A stretch of DNA of 64,000 nt. Origin: Morinoia aosen. Taxonomy: Eukaryota > Arthropoda > Malacostraca > Amphipoda > Talitridae. The position numbers and the translations under genes are program-made. The notes beneath the pieces were generated by a model. It made no database searches, was not told where the DNA came from, and saw only the letters and a program-made list of their open reading frames with translations. The stretch spans positions 43,132,757 to 43,196,756 of the forward strand of contig CM059560.1 in NCBI GenBank assembly GCA_030386875.1. The letters run 5' to 3'. Shown here piece by piece: positions 27,300-41,279 of the stretch. Each line of letters starts with the position of its first letter. Positions within the stretch are counted from its first letter, which is position 1.

Positions 27300-28960
27300 C
27301 TCCTTTTTACGTTCTAGAGATATTTCCTGTACTCCTTTGTGCGCTGTAGAGATACCTTCTGTACTCCTTTGTGCGCTGTAGAGATACCTCCTGTACTCCT
27401 TTGTGCGCTGTAGAGATACCTTCTGTACTCCTTTGTGCGCTGTAGAGATACCTTCTGTACTCCTTTGTACGCTGTAGAGATACCTCGTGTACTCCTTTGT
27501 ACGTTCTAGAGATATTTCCTGTACTCCTTTGTGCGCTGTAGAGATACCTTCTGTACTCCTTTGTGCGCTGTAGAGATACCTTCTGTACTCCTTTGTGCGC
27601 TGTAGAGATACCTTCTGTACTCCTTTGTGCGCTGTAGAGATACCTTCTGTACTCCTTTGTACGCTGTAGAGTTGCCTCGTGTACTCCTTTGTGCGCTGTA
27701 GAGATACCTTCTGTACTCCTTTGTACGCTGTAGAGATACCTCGTGTACTCCTTTGTACGTTCTAGAGATATTTCCTGTACTCCTTTGTGCGCTGTAGAGA
27801 TACCTTCTGTACTCCTTTGTGCGCTGTAGAGATACCTTCTGTACTCCTTTGTGCGCTGTAGAGATACCTTCTGTACTCCTTTGTGCGCTGTAGAGATACC
27901 TTCTGTACTCCTTTGTACGCTGTAGAGATACATCGTGTTCTCCTTTGTACGTTCTAGAGATATTTCCTGTACTCCTTTGTGCGTTGTAGAGATATCTTCT
28001 GTACTCCTTTGTGCGCTGTAGAGATACCTTCTGTACTCCTTTGTGCGCTGTAGAGATACCTTCTGTACTCCTTTGTGCGCTGTAGAGATACCTTCTATAC
28101 TCCTTGTACGCTGTAGAGATACCTCGTGTACTCCTTTGTACGTTCTAGAGATATTTCCTGTACTCCTTTGTGCGCTGTAGAGATACCTTCTGTACTCCTT
28201 TGTGCGCTGTAGAGATACCTTCTGTACTCCTTTGTGCGCTGTAGAAATACCTTCTGTACTCCTTTGTGCGCTGTAGAGATACCTTCTGTACTCCTTTGTG
28301 CTCTGTAGAGATACCTTCTGTACTCCTTTGTACGCTGTAGAGATACCTCGTGTACTCCTTTGTGCGCTGTAGAGATACCTTCTGTACTCCTTTGTGCGCT
28401 GTAGAGATACCTTCTGTACTCCTTTGTGCGCTGTAGAGATACCTTCTGTCCTCCTTTGTACGTTCTAGAGATATTTCCTGTACTCCTTTGTGCGCTGTAG
28501 GAATACCTTCTGTACTCCTTTGTGCGCTGTAGAGATACCTTCTGTACTCCTTTGTACGTTCTAGAGATATTTCCTGTACTCCTTTGTGCGCTGTAGAGAT
28601 ACCTTCTGTACTCCTTTGTGCGCTGTAGAGATATCTTCTGTACTCCTTTGTGCGCTGTAGAGATACCTTCTGTACTCCTTTGTACGCTGTAGAGATACCT
28701 CGTGTACTCCTTTGTACGTTCTAGAGATATTTCCTGTACTCCTTTGTGCGCTGTAGAGATACCTTCTGTACTCCTTTGTGCGCTGTAGAGATACCTTCTG
28801 TACTCCTTTGTGCGCTGTAGAGATACCTTCTGTACTCCTTTGTACGCTGTAGAGATACCTTCTGTACTCCTTTGTGCGCTGTAGAGATACCTTTTGTACT
28901 CCTTTGTACGCTGTAGAGATACCTCGTGTACTTCTTTGTACGTTCTAGAGATATTTCCTG
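27300..28960 (+). repeat. domain II block, copy 1
   Basis: Ordered rare variants: GATACCTCCTG (27383), GTAGAGTTGCC (about 27669), GATACATCGTG (about 27929), GTGCGTTGTAG (about 27980) and a 1-bp deletion in CTATACTCCTTGTACG (about 28101). The same series appears 1,919 bp further on and again 3,583 bp after that, which are 60 and 112 monomers minus one base. Block limits are approximate. Confidence 0.7.
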
Positions 28961-29159
28961 TACTCCTTTGTGCGCTGTAGAGATACCTTCTGTACTCCTT
29001 TGTGCGCTGTAGAGATACCTTCTGTACTCCTTTGTGCGCTGTAGAGATACCTTCTGTACTCCTTTGTACGCTGTAGAGATACCTTCTGTACTCCTTTGTG
29101 CGCTGCAGAGATACCTTCTGTACTCCTTTGTACGCTGTAGAGATACCTCGTGTACTCCT

Positions 29160-30880
29160 TTGTACGTTCTAGAGATATTTCCTGTACTCCTTTGTGCGCT
29201 GTAGAGATACCTTCTGTACTCCTTTGTGCGCTGTAGAGATACCTTCTGTACTCCTTTGTGCGCTGTAGAGATACCTTCTGTACTCCTTTGTGCGCTGTAG
29301 AGATACCTCCTGTACTCCTTTGTGCGCTGTAGAGATACCTTCTGTACTCCTTTGTGCGCTGTATAGATACCTTCTGTACTCCTTTGTACGCTGTAGAGAT
29401 ACCTCGTGTACTCCTTTGTACGTTCTAGAGATATTTCCTGTACTCCTTTGTGCGCTGTAGAGATACCTTCTGTACTCCTTTGTGCGCTGTAGAGATACCT
29501 TCTGTACTCCTTTGTGCGCTGTAGAGATACCTTCTGTACTCCTTTGTGCGCTGTAGAGATACCTTCTGTACTCCTTTGTACGCTGTAGAGTTACCTCGTG
29601 TACTCCTTTGTGCGCTGTAGAGATACCTTCTGTACTCCTTTGTACGCTGTAGAGATACCTCGTGTACTCCTGTGTACGTTCTAGAGATATTTCCTGTACT
29701 CCTTTGTGCGCTGTAGAGATACCTTCTGTACTCCTTTGTGCGCTGTAGAGATACCTTCTGTACTCCTTTGTGCGCTGTAGAGATACCTTCTGTACTCCTT
29801 TGTGCGCTGTAGAGATACCTTCTGTACTCCTTTGTACGCTGTAGAGATACATCGTGTACTCCTTTGTACGTTCTAGAGATATTTCCTGTACTCCTTTGTG
29901 CGTTGTAGAGATATCTTCTGTACTCCTTTGTGCGCTGTAGAGATACCTTCTGTACTCCTTTGTGCGCTGTAGAGATACCTTCTGTTCTCCTTTGTGCGCT
30001 GTAGAGATACCTTCTATACTCCTTGTACGCTGTAGAGATACCTCGTGTACTCCTTTGTACGTTCTAGAGATATTTCCTGTACTCCTTTGTGCGCTGTAGA
30101 GATACCTTCTGTACTCCTTTGTGTGCTGTAGAGATACCTTCTGTACTCCTTTGTGCGCTGTAGAAATACCTTCTGTACTCCTTTGTGCGCTGTAGAGATA
30201 CCTTCTGTACTCCTTTGTGCTCTGTAGAGATACCTTCTGTACTCCTTTGTACGCTGTAGAGATACCTCGTGTACTCCTTTGTGCGCTGTAGAGATACCTT
30301 CTGTACTCCTTTGTGCGCTGTAGAGATACCTTCTGTACTCCTTTGTGCGCTGTAGAGATACATTCTGTACTCCTTTGTACGTTCTAGAGATATTTCCTGT
30401 ACTCCTTTGTGCGCTGTAGGGATACCTTCTGTACTCCTTTGTGCGCTGTAGAGATACCTTCTGTACTCCTTTGTACGTTCTAGAGATATTTCCTGTACTC
30501 CTTTGTGCGCTGTAGAGATACCTTCTGTACTCCTTTGTGCGCTGTAGAGATATCTTCTGTACTCCTTTGTGCGCTGTAGAGATACCTTCTGTACTCCTTT
30601 GTACGCTGTAGAGATACCTCGTGTACTCCTTTGTACGTTCTAGAGATATTTCCTGTACTCCTTTGTGCGCTGTTGAGATACCTTCTGTACTCCTTTGTGC
30701 GCTGTAGAGATACCTTCTGTACTCCTTTGTGCGCTGTAGAGATACCTTCTGTACTCCTTTGTACGCTGTAGAGATACCTTCTGTACTCCTTTGTGCGCTG
30801 TAGAGATACCTTTTGTACTCCTTTGTACGCTGTAGAGATACCTCGTGTACTTCTTTGTACGTTCTAGAGATATTTCCTGT
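29160..30880 (+). repeat. domain II block, copy 2
   Basis: GATACCTCCTG (29302), GAGTTACCTCG (about 29589), GATACATCGTG (about 29848), GTGCGTTGTAG (about 29899) and the CTCCTTGTACG deletion (about 30021) occur in the same order as copy 1. A TTTTGTACTCC then CGTGTACTTC pair near 30810-30855 also recurs near 28890-28935. Confidence 0.7.
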
Positions 30881-32819
30881 ACTCCTTTGTGCGCTGTAGA
30901 GATACCTTCTGTACTCCTTTGTGCGCTGTAGAGATACCTTCTGTACTCCTTTGTGCGCTGTAGAGATACCTTCTGTACTCCTTTGTACGCTGTAGAGATA
31001 CCTTCTGTACTCCTTTGTGCGCTGCAGAGATACCTTCTGTACTCCTTTGTACGCTGTAGAGATACCTCGTGTACTCCTTTGTACGTTCTAGAGATATTTC
31101 CTGTACTCCTTTGTGCGCTGTAGAGATACCTTCTGTACTCCTTTGTGCGCTGTAGAGATACCTTCTGTACTCCTTTGTGCGCTGTAGAGATACCTTCTGT
31201 ACTCCTTTGTACGCTGTAGAGATATTTCCTGTACTCCTTTGCGCGCTGTAGAGATACCTTCTGTACTCCTTTGTGCGCTGTAGAGATACCTTCTGTACTC
31301 CTTTGTGCACTGTAGAGATACTTTCTGTACTCCTTTGTGCGCTGTAGAGATACCTTCTGTACTCCTTTGTACGTTCTAGAGATATTTCCTGTACTCCTTT
31401 GTGCGCTGTAGAGATACCTTCTGTACTCCTTTGTGCGCTGTAGAGATACCTTCTGTACTCCTTTGTGCGCTGTAGAGATACCTTCTGTACTCCTTTGTAC
31501 GCTGTAGAGATACCTCGTGTACTCCTTTGTGCGCTCTAGAGATACCTTCTGTACTCCTTTGTGCGCTGTAGAGATACCTTCTGTACTCCTTTGTGCGCTG
31601 TAGAGATACCTTCTGTTCTCCTTTGTACGTTCTAGAGATATTTCCTGAACTCCTTTGTGCGCTGTAGAGATACCTTCTGTACTTCTTTGTGCGCTGTAGA
31701 GATACCTTCTGTACTCCTTTGTGCGCTGTAGAGATACCTTCTGTACTCCTTTGTGCGCTGTAGAGATACCTTCTGTACTCCTTTGTACGCTGTAGAGATA
31801 CCTCGTGTACTCCTTTGTACGTTCTAGAGATATTTCCTGAACTCCTTTGTGCGCTGTAGAGATACCTTCTGTACTCCTTTGTGCGCTGTAGAGATACCTT
31901 CTGTACTCCTTTGTGCGCTGTAGAGATACCTTCTGTACTCCTTTGTGCGCTGAAGAGATACCTTCTGTACTCCTTTGTACGCTGTAGAGATACCTCGTGT
32001 ACTCCTTTGTACGTTCTAGAGATATTTCCTGTACTCCTTTGTGCGCTGTAGCGATACCTTCTGTACTCCTTTGTGCGCTGTAGAGATACCTTCTGTACTC
32101 CTTTGTGCGCTGTAGAGATACCTTCTGTACTCCTTTGTGCGCTGTAGAGATACCTTCTGTACTCCTTTGTGCGCTGTAGAGATACCTTCTGTACTCCTTT
32201 GTACGCTGTAGAGATACCTCGTGTACTCCTTTGTGCGCTGTAGAGATATTTCCTGTACTCCTTTGTGCGCTGTAGAGATACCTTCTGTACTCCTTTGTGC
32301 GCTGTAGAGATACCTTCTGTACTCCTTTGTGCGCTGTAGAGATACCTTCTGTACTCCTATGTACGCTGTAGAGATACCTTCTGTACTTCTTTGTGCGCTG
32401 TAGAGATACCTTCTGTACTCCTTTGTACGCTGTAGAGATACCTCGTGTACTCCTTTGTACGTTCTAGAGATATTTCCTGTACTCCTTTGTGCGCTGTAGA
32501 GATACCTTCTGTACTCCTTTGTACGTTCTAGAGATATTTCCTGTACTCCTTTGTGCGCTGTAGAGATACCTTCTGTACTCCTTTGTGCGCTGTAGAGATA
32601 CCTTCTGTACTCCTTTGTGCGCTGTAGAGATACCTTCTGTACTCCTTTGTGCGCTGTAGAGATACCTTCTGTACTCCTTTGTACGCTGTAGAGATACCTC
32701 GTGTACTCCTTTGTGCGCTGTAGAGATACCTTCTGTACTCCTTTCTGCGCTGTAGAGATACCTTCTGTACTCCTTTGTGCGCTGTAGAGATACCTTCTGT
32801 ACTCCTTTGTACGTTCTAG

Positions 32820-34220
32820 AGATATTTCCTGTACTCCTTTGTGCGCTGTAGAGATACCTTCTGTACTCCTTTGTGCGCTGTAGAGATACCTCCTGTACTC
32901 CTTTGTGCGCTGTAGAGATACCTTCTGTACTCCTTTGTGCGCTGTAGAGATACCTTCTGTACTCCTTTGTACGCTGTAGAGATACCTCGTGTACTCCTTT
33001 GTACGTTCTAGAGATATTTCCTGTACTCCTTTGTGCGCTGTAGAGATACCTTCTGTACTCCTTTGTGCGCTGTAGAGATACCTTCTGTACTCCTTTGTGC
33101 GCTGTAGAGATACCTTCTGTACTCCTTTGTGCGCTGTAGAGATACCTTCTGTACTCCTTTGTACGCTGTAGAGTTACCTCGTGTACTCCTTTGTGCGCTG
33201 TAGAGATACCTTCTGTACTCCTTTGTACGCTGTAGAGATACCTCGTGTACTCCTTTGTACGTTCTAGAGATATTTCCTGTACTCCTTTGTGCGCTGTAGA
33301 GATACCTTCTGTACTCCTTTGTGCGCTGTAGAGATACCTTCTGTACTCCTTTGTGCGCTGTAGAGATACCTTCTGTACTCCTTTGTGCGCTGTAGAGATA
33401 CCTTCTGTACTCCTTTGTACGCTGTAGAGATACATCGTGTACTCCTTTGTACGTTCTAGAGATATTTCCTGTACTCCTTTGTGCGTTGTAGAGATATCTT
33501 CTGTACTCCTTTGTGCGCTGTAGAGATACCTTCTGTACTCCTTTGTGCGCTGTAGAGATACCTTCTGTACTCCTTTGTGCGCTGTAGAGATACCTTCTAT
33601 ACTCCTTGTACGCTGTAGAGATACCTCGTGTACTCCTTTGTACGTTCTAGAGATATTTCCTGTACTCCTTTGTGCGCTGTAGAGATACCTTCTGTACTCC
33701 TTTGTGCGCTGTAGAGATACCTTCTGTACTCCTTTGTGCGCTGTAGAGATATCTTCTGTACTCCTTTGTGCGCTGTAGAGATACCTTCTGTACTCCTTTG
33801 TGCGCTGTAGAGATACCTTCTGTACTCCTTTGTGCGCTGTAGAGATACCTTCTGTACTCCTTTGTACGCTGTAGAGATACCTTCTGTACTCCTTTGTGCG
33901 CTGTAGAGATACCTTTTGTACTCCTTTGTACGCTGTAGAGATACCTCGTGTACTTCTTTGTACGTTCTAGAGATATTTCCTGTACTCCTTTGTGCGCTGT
34001 AGAGATACCTTCTGTACTCCTTTGTGCGCTGTAGAGATACCTTCTGTACTCCTTTGTGCGCTGTAGAGATACCTTCTGTACTCCTTTGTGCGCTGTAGAG
34101 ATACCTTCTGTACTCCTTTGTACGCTGTAGAGATACCTTCTGTACTCCTTTGTGCGCTGTAGAGATACCTTTTGTACTCCTTTGTACGCTGTAGAGATAC
34201 CTCGTGTACTTCTTTGTACG
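32820..34220 (+). repeat. domain II block, copy 3
   Basis: GATACCTCCTG (32885), GAGTTACCTCG (about 33172), GATACATCGTG (about 33430), GTGCGTTGTAG (about 33482) and the CTCCTTGTACG deletion (about 33603) occur in order. The TTTTGTACTCC then CGTGTACTTC pair follows twice, near 33912-33958 and 34168-34215, a local duplication of about 256 bp not seen in copies 1 and 2. Confidence 0.68.
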
Positions 34221-34569
34221 TTCTAGAGATATTTCCTGTACTCCTTTGTGCGCTGTAGAGATACCTTCTGTACTCCTTTGTGCGCTGTAGAGATACCTTC
34301 TGTACTCCTTTGTGCGCTGTAGAGATACCTTCTGTACTCCTTTGTACGCTGTAGAGATACCTTCTGTACTCCTTTGTGCGCTGTAGAGATACCTTCTGTA
34401 CTCCTTTGTACGCTGTAGAGATACCTCGTGTACTCCTTTGTACGTTCTAGAGATATTTCCTGTACTCCTTTGTGCGCTGTAGAGATAGCTTCTGTACTCC
34501 TTTGTGCGCTGTAGAGATACCTTCTGTACTCCTATGTGCGCTGTAGAGATACCTTCTGTACTCCTTTTT

Positions 34570-34610
34570 ACGCTGTAGAGATATTTCCTTTGCGCGCTGT
34601 AGAGATACCT
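34570..34610 (+). repeat. 24-bp monomer (8-bp deletion)
   Basis: A D-type monomer reads GATATTTCCTTTGCGCG. Compared with the related site near 31222 it has lost eight bases between TTC and CTTTG. This is the largest deletion seen in a monomer and it resets the register of everything to its right. Confidence 0.8.
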
Positions 34611-37600
34611 TCTGTACTCCTTTGTGCGCTGTAGAGATACCTTCTGTACTCCTTTGTGCACTGTAGAGATACCTTCTGTACTCCTTTGTGCGCGGTAGAG
34701 ATACCTTCTGTACTCCTTTGTACGTTCTAGAGATATTTCCTGTACTCCTTTGTGCGCTGTAGAGATACCTTCTGTACTCCTTTGTGCGCTGTAGAGATAC
34801 CTTCTGTACTCCTTTGTGCGCTGTAGAGATACCTTCTGTACTCCTTTGTACGCTGTAGAGATACCTCGTGTACTCCTTTGTGCGCTCTAGAGATACCTTC
34901 TGTACTCCTTTGTGCGCTGTAGAGATACCTTCTGTACTCCTTTGTGCGCTGTAGAGATACCTTCTGTTCTCCTTTGTACGTTCTAGAGATATTTCCTGTA
35001 CTCCTTTGTGCGCTGTAGAGATACCTTCTGTACTTCTTTGTGCGCTGTTGAGATACCTTCTGTACTCCTTTGTGCGCTGTAGAGATACCTTCTGTACTCC
35101 TTTGTGCGCTGTAGAGATACCTTCTGTACTCCTTTGTATGCTGTAGAGATACCTCGTGTACTCCTTTGTACGTTCTAGAGATATTTCCTGAACTCCTTTG
35201 TGCGCTGTAGAGATACCTTCTGTACTCCTTTGTGCGCTGTAGAGATACCTTCTGTACTCCTTTGTGCGCTGTAGAGATACCTTCTGTACTCCTTTGTGCG
35301 CTGTAGAGATACCTTCTGTACTCCTTTGTACGCTGTAGAGATACCTTCTGTACTCCTTTGTGCGCTGTAGAGATACCTTCTGTACTCCTTTGTGCGCTGT
35401 AGAGATACTTTCTGTACTCCTTTGTACGTTCTAGAAATATTTCCTGTACTCCTTTGTGCGCTGTAGAGATACCTTCTGTACTCCTTTTTGCGCTGTAGAG
35501 ATACCTTCTGTACTCCTTTGTGCGCTGTAGAGATACCTTCTGTACTCCTTTGTACGCTGTAGAGATCCCTCGTGTACTCCTTTGTGCGCTGTAGAGATAC
35601 CTTCTGTACTCCTTTGTGCGCTGTAGAGATACCTTCCGTACTCCTTTGTGCGCTGTAGAGATACCTTCTGTACTCCTTTGTACGTTCTAGAGATATTTCC
35701 TGTACTCCTTTGTGCGCTGTAGAGATACCTTCTGTACTCCTTTGTGCGCTGTAGAGATACCTTCTGTACTCCTTTGTGCGCTGTAGAGATACCTTCTGTA
35801 CTCCTTTGTGCGCTGTAGAGATACCTTCTGTACTCCTTTGTACGCTGTAGAGATACCTCGTGTACTCCTTTGTACGTTCTAGAGATATTTCCTGTACTCC
35901 TTTGTGCGCTGTAGAGATACCTTCTGTACTCCTTTGTGCGCTGTAGAGATACCTTCTGTACTCCTTTGTGCGCTGTAGAGATACCTTATGTACTCCTTTG
36001 TGCGCTGTAGAGATACCTTCTGTACTCCTTTGTGCGCTGTAGAGATACCTTCTGTACTCCTTTGTAGGCTGTAGAGATACCTCGTGTACTCCTTTGTGCG
36101 CTGTAGAGATACCTTCTGTACTCCTTTGTGCGCTGTAGAGATACCTTCTGTACTCCTTTGTGCGCTGTAGAGATACCTTCTGTACTCCTTTGTACGTTCT
36201 AGAGATATTTCCTGTACTCCTTTGTGCGCTGTAGAGATACCTTCTGTACTCCTTTGTGCGCTGTAGAGATACCTTCTGTACTCCTTTGTGCGCTGTAGAG
36301 ATACCTTCTGTACTCCTTTGTGCGCTGTAGAGATACCTTCTGTACTCCTTTGTACGCTGTAGAGATACCTCGTGTACTCCTTTATGCGCTGTAGAGATAC
36401 CTTCTGTACTTCTTTGTACGCTGTAGAGATACCTCGTGTACTCCTTTGTACGTTCTAGAGATATTTCCTGTACTCCTTTGTTCGCTGTACAGATACCTTC
36501 TGTACTCCTTTGTGCGCTGTAGAGATACCTTCTGTACTCCTTTGTGCGCTGTAGAGATACCTTCTGTACTCCTTTGTGCGCTGTAGAGATACCTTCTGTA
36601 CTCCTTTGTACGCTGTAGAGATACCTCGTGTACTCCTTTGTACGTTCTAGAGATATTTCCTGTACTCCTTTGTGCGCTGTAGAGATACCTTCTGTACTCC
36701 TTTGTGCGCTGTAGAGATACCTTCTGTACTCCTTTGTGCGATGTAGAGATACCTTCTGTACTCCTTTGTACGCTGTAGAGATACCTTCTGTACTCCTTTG
36801 TGCGCTGTAGAGATACCTTCTGTACTCCTTTGTACGCTGTAGAGATACCTCGTGTACTCCTTTGTCTGTTCTAGAGATCTTTCCTGTACTCCTTTGTGCG
36901 CTGTAGAGATACCTTCTGTACTCCTTTGTGCGCTGTAGAGATACCTTCTGAACTCCTTTGTGCGCTGTAGAGATACCTTCTGTACTCCTTTGTACGCTGT
37001 AGAAATACCTTCTGTACTACTTTGTGCGCTGTAGAGATACCTTCTGTTCTCCTTTTTACGCTGTAGAGATACCTCGTGTACTCCTTTGTACGTTCTAGAG
37101 ATATTTCCTGTACTCCTTTGTGCGCTGTAGAGATACCTTCTGTACTCCTTTGTGCGCTGTAGAGATACCTTCTGTACTCCTTTGTACGCTGTAGAGATAC
37201 CTCGTGTACTCCTTTGTACGTTCTAGAGATATTTCCTGTACTCCTTTGTGCGCTGTAGAGATACCTTCTGTACTCCTTTGTGCGCTGTAGAGATACCTTC
37301 TGTACTCCTTTGTGCGCTGTAGAGATACCTTCTGTACTCGTTTGTGCGCTGTAGAGATACCTTCTGTACTCCTTTGTGCGCTGTAGAGATACCTTCTGTA
37401 CACCTTTGTACGCTGTAGAGATACCTTCTGTACTCCTTTGTGCGCTGTAGAGATACCTTCTGTACTCCTTTGTACGCTGTAGAGATACCTCGTGTACTCC
37501 TTTGTACGTTCTAGAGATATTTCCTGTACTCCTTTGTGCGCTGTAGAGATACCTTCTGTACTCCTTTGTGCGCTGTAGAGATACCTTCTGTACTCCTTTG

Positions 37601-37980
37601 TACGTTCTAGAGATATTTCCTGTACTCCTTTGTACACTGTAGAGATACCTTCTGTACTCCTTTGTGCGCTGTAGAGATACCTTCTGTACTCCTTTGTACG
37701 CTGTAGAGATACCTCGTGTACTTCTTTGTACGTTCTAGAGATATTTCCTGTACTCCTTTGTGCGCTGTAGAGATACCTTCTGTACTCCTTTGTGCGCTGT
37801 AGAGATACCTTCTGTACTCCTTTGTGCGCTGTAGAGATACCTTCTGTACTCCTTTGTGCGCTGTAGAGATACCTTCTGTACTCCTTTGTACGCTGTAGAG
37901 ATACCTCGTGTTCTCCTTTGTACGTTCTAGAGATATTTACTGTACTCCTTTGTGCGCTGTAGAGATACCTTCTGTACTCC

Positions 37981-38012
37981 TTTGTGCGCTGTTGCGCTGT
38001 AGAGAGACCTTC
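37981..38012 (+). repeat. 40-bp monomer (8-bp local duplication)
   Basis: Reads GCGCTGTTGCGCTGTAGAG where the normal monomer has a single GCGCTGTAGAG, so about eight bases are duplicated. Together with the 8-bp deletion near 34580 it is one of only two indels here larger than 3 bp. Confidence 0.8.
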
Positions 38013-38819
38013 TGTACTCCTTTGTGCGCTGTAGAGATACCTTCTGTACTCCTTTGTGCGCTGTAGAGATACCTTCTGTACTCCTTTGTACGCTGAAGAG
38101 ATACCTCGTGTACTCCTTTGTACGTTCTAGAGATATTTCCTGTACTCCTTTGTGCGCTGTAGAGATACCTTCTGTACTCCTTTGTGCGCTGTAGAGATAC
38201 CTTCTGTACTCCTTTGTGCGCTGTGGAGATACCTTCTATACTCCTTTGTACGCTGTAGAGATACCTTCTGTACTCCTTTGTGCGCTGTAGAGATACCTTC
38301 TGTACTCCTTTGTGCGCTGTAGAGATACCTTCTGTACTCCTTTGTGCGCTGTAGAGATACCTCGTGTACTCCTTTGTACGTTCTAGAGATATTTCCTGTA
38401 CTCCTTTGTGCGCTGTAGAGATACCTTCTGTACTCCTTTGTGCGCTGTAGAGATACATTCTGTACTCCTTTGTGCGCTGTAGAGATACCTTCTGTACTCC
38501 TTTGTACGCTGTAGAGATACCTTCTGTACTCCTTTGTGCGCTGTAGAGATACCTTCTGTACTCCTTTGTGCGCTGTAGAGATACCTCGTGTACTCCTTTG
38601 TACGTTCTAGAGATATTTCCTGTACTCCTTTGTGCGCTGTAGAGATACCTTCTGTACTCCTCTGTGCGCTGTAGAGATACCTTCTGTACTCCTTTGTTCG
38701 CTGTAGAGATACCTTCTGTACTCCTTTGTGCGCTGTAGAGATTCCTTCTGTACTCCTTTGTGCGCTGTAGAGATACCTTCTGTACTCCTTTGTACGCTGT
38801 AGAGATACCTCGTGTACTC

Positions 38820-39500
38820 CTTTGTACGTTCTAGAGATATTTCCTGTACTCCTTTGTGCGCTGTAGAGATACCTTCTGTACTCCTTTGTGCGCTGTAGAG
38901 ATACCTTCTGTACACCTTTGTGCGCTGTAGAGATACCTTCTGTACTCCTTTGTGCGCTGTAGAGATACCTTCTGTACTCCTTTGTACGCTGTAGAGATAC
39001 CTCGTGTACTCCTTTGTACGTTCTAGAGATATTTCCTGTACTCCTTTGTGTGCTGTAGAGATACCTTCTGTACTTCCTTGTGCGCTGTAGAGATACCTTC
39101 TGTACTCATTTGTGCGCTGTAGAGATACCTTCTGTACTCCTTTGTGCGCTGTAGAGATACCTTCTGTACTCCTTTGTACGTTCTAGAGATATTTCCTGTA
39201 CTCCTTTTTGCGATGTAGAGATACCTTCTGTACTTCTTTGTACGCTGTAGAGATACCTCGTGTACTCCTTTGTACGATCTAGAGATATTTCCTGTACTCC
39301 TTTGTGCGCTGTAGAGATACCTTCTGTACTCCTTTGTTCGCTGTAGAGATACCTTCTGTACTCCATTGTGCGCTGTAGAGATACCTTCTGTACTCCTTTG
39401 TACGCTGTAGAGATACCTCGTGTACTCCTTTGTACGTTCTAGAGATATTTCCTTTACTCCTTTGTGCGCTGTAGAGATACCTTCTGTACTCTCTTGTGCG
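38820..39500 (+). repeat. domain III block, upstream copy (empty insertion site)
   Basis: Contains TTTTTGCGATGTAG (GCG at 39210), GTACGATCTAG (near 39272), TTTGTTCGCTG (near 39337) and ACTCTCTTGTG (near 39489). It aligns with the block into which the LTR element inserted at a constant offset of 2,464 bp (77 monomers). The base pairs equivalent to the target duplication are 39408-39412, with no insertion. Confidence 0.82.
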
Positions 39501-41279
39501 CTGTAGAGATACCTACTGTACTCCTTTGTGCGCTGTAGAGATACCTTCTGTACTCCTTTGTACGCTGTAGAGATACCTTCTGTACTCCTTTGTGCGCTGT
39601 AGAGATACCTTCTGTACTCCTTTGTACGCTCTAGAGATACCTCGTGTACTCCTTTGTACGTTCTAGAGATATTTCCTTTACTCCTTTGTGCGCTGTAGAG
39701 ATACCTTCTGTACTCCTTTGTGCGCTGTAGAGATACCTTCTGTACTCCTTGGTGCGCTGTAGAGATACCTTCTGTACTCCTTTTTACGCTGTAGAGATAC
39801 CTTCTGTACTCCTTTGTGCGCTGTAGAGATACCTTCTGTACTCCTTTGTACGCTGTGGAGATACCTCGTGTACTCCTTTGTACGTTCTAGAGATATTTCA
39901 TGTACTCCTTTGTGCGCTGTAGAGATACCTTCTGTACTCCTTTGTGCGCTGTAGAGATACCTTCTGTACTCCTTTGTACGTTCTAGAGATATTTCCTGTA
40001 CTCCTTTGTACGCTGTAGAGAAACCTTCTGTACTCCTTTGTGCGCTGTAGAGATACCTTCTGTACTCCTTTGTGCGCTGTAGAGATACCTTCTGTACTCC
40101 TTTGTACGCTGTAGAGATACCTTCTGTACTCCTTTGTGCGCTGTAGAGATACCTTCTGTACTCCTTTGTACGCTGTAGAGATACCTCGTGTACTCCTTTG
40201 TACGTTCTAGAGATATTTCCTGTACTCCTTTGTGCGCTGTAGAGATACCTTCTGTACTCCTTTGTGCGCTGTAGAGATACCTTCTGTACTCCTTTGTACG
40301 TTCTAGAGATATTTCCTGTACTCCTTTGTACGCTGTAGAGATACCTTCTGTACTCCTTTGTGCGCTGTAGAGATACCTTCTGTACTCCTTTGTACGCTGT
40401 AGAGATACCTCGTGTACTTCTTTGTACGTTCTAGAGATATTTCCTGTACTCCTTTGTGCGCTGTAGAGATACCTTCTGTACTCCTTTGTGCGCTGTAGAG
40501 ATACCTTCTGTACTCCTTTGTGCGCTGTAGATATACCTTCTGTACTCCTTTGTGCGCTGTAGAGATACCTTCTGTACTCCTTTGTACGCTGTAGAGATAC
40601 CTCGTGTTCTCCTTCGTACGTTCTAGAGATATTTACTGTACTCCTTTGTGCGCTGTAGAGATACCTTCTGTACTCCTTTGTGCGCTGTACAGATACCTTC
40701 TGTACTCCTTTGTGCGCTGTAGAGATACCTTCTGTACTCCTTTGTGCGCTGTAGAGATACCTTCTGTACTCCTTTGTACGCTGAAGAGATACCTCGTGTA
40801 CTCCTTTGTACGTTCTAGAGATATTTCCTGTACTCCTTTGTGCGCTGTAGAGATACCTTCTGTACTCCTTTGTGCGCTGTAGAGATACCTTCTGTACTCC
40901 TTTGTGCGCTGTGGAGATACCTTCTGTACTCCTTTGTACGCTGTAGAGATACCTTCTGTACTCCTTTGTGCGCTGTAGAGATACCTTCTGTACTCCTTTG
41001 TGCGCTGTAGAGATACCTTCTGTACTCCTTTGTGCGCTGTAGAGATAACTCGTGTACTCCTTTGTACGTTCTAGAGATATTTCCTGCACTCCTTTGTGCG
41101 CTGTAGAGATACCTTCTGTATTCCTTTGTGCGCTGTAGAGATACCTTCTGTACTCCTTTGTGCGCTGTAGAGATACCTTCTGTACTCCTTTGTACGCTGT
41201 AGAGATACCTTCTGTACTCCTTTGTGCGCTTTAGAGATACCTTCTGTACTCCTTTGTACGCTGTAGAGATACCTCGTGT

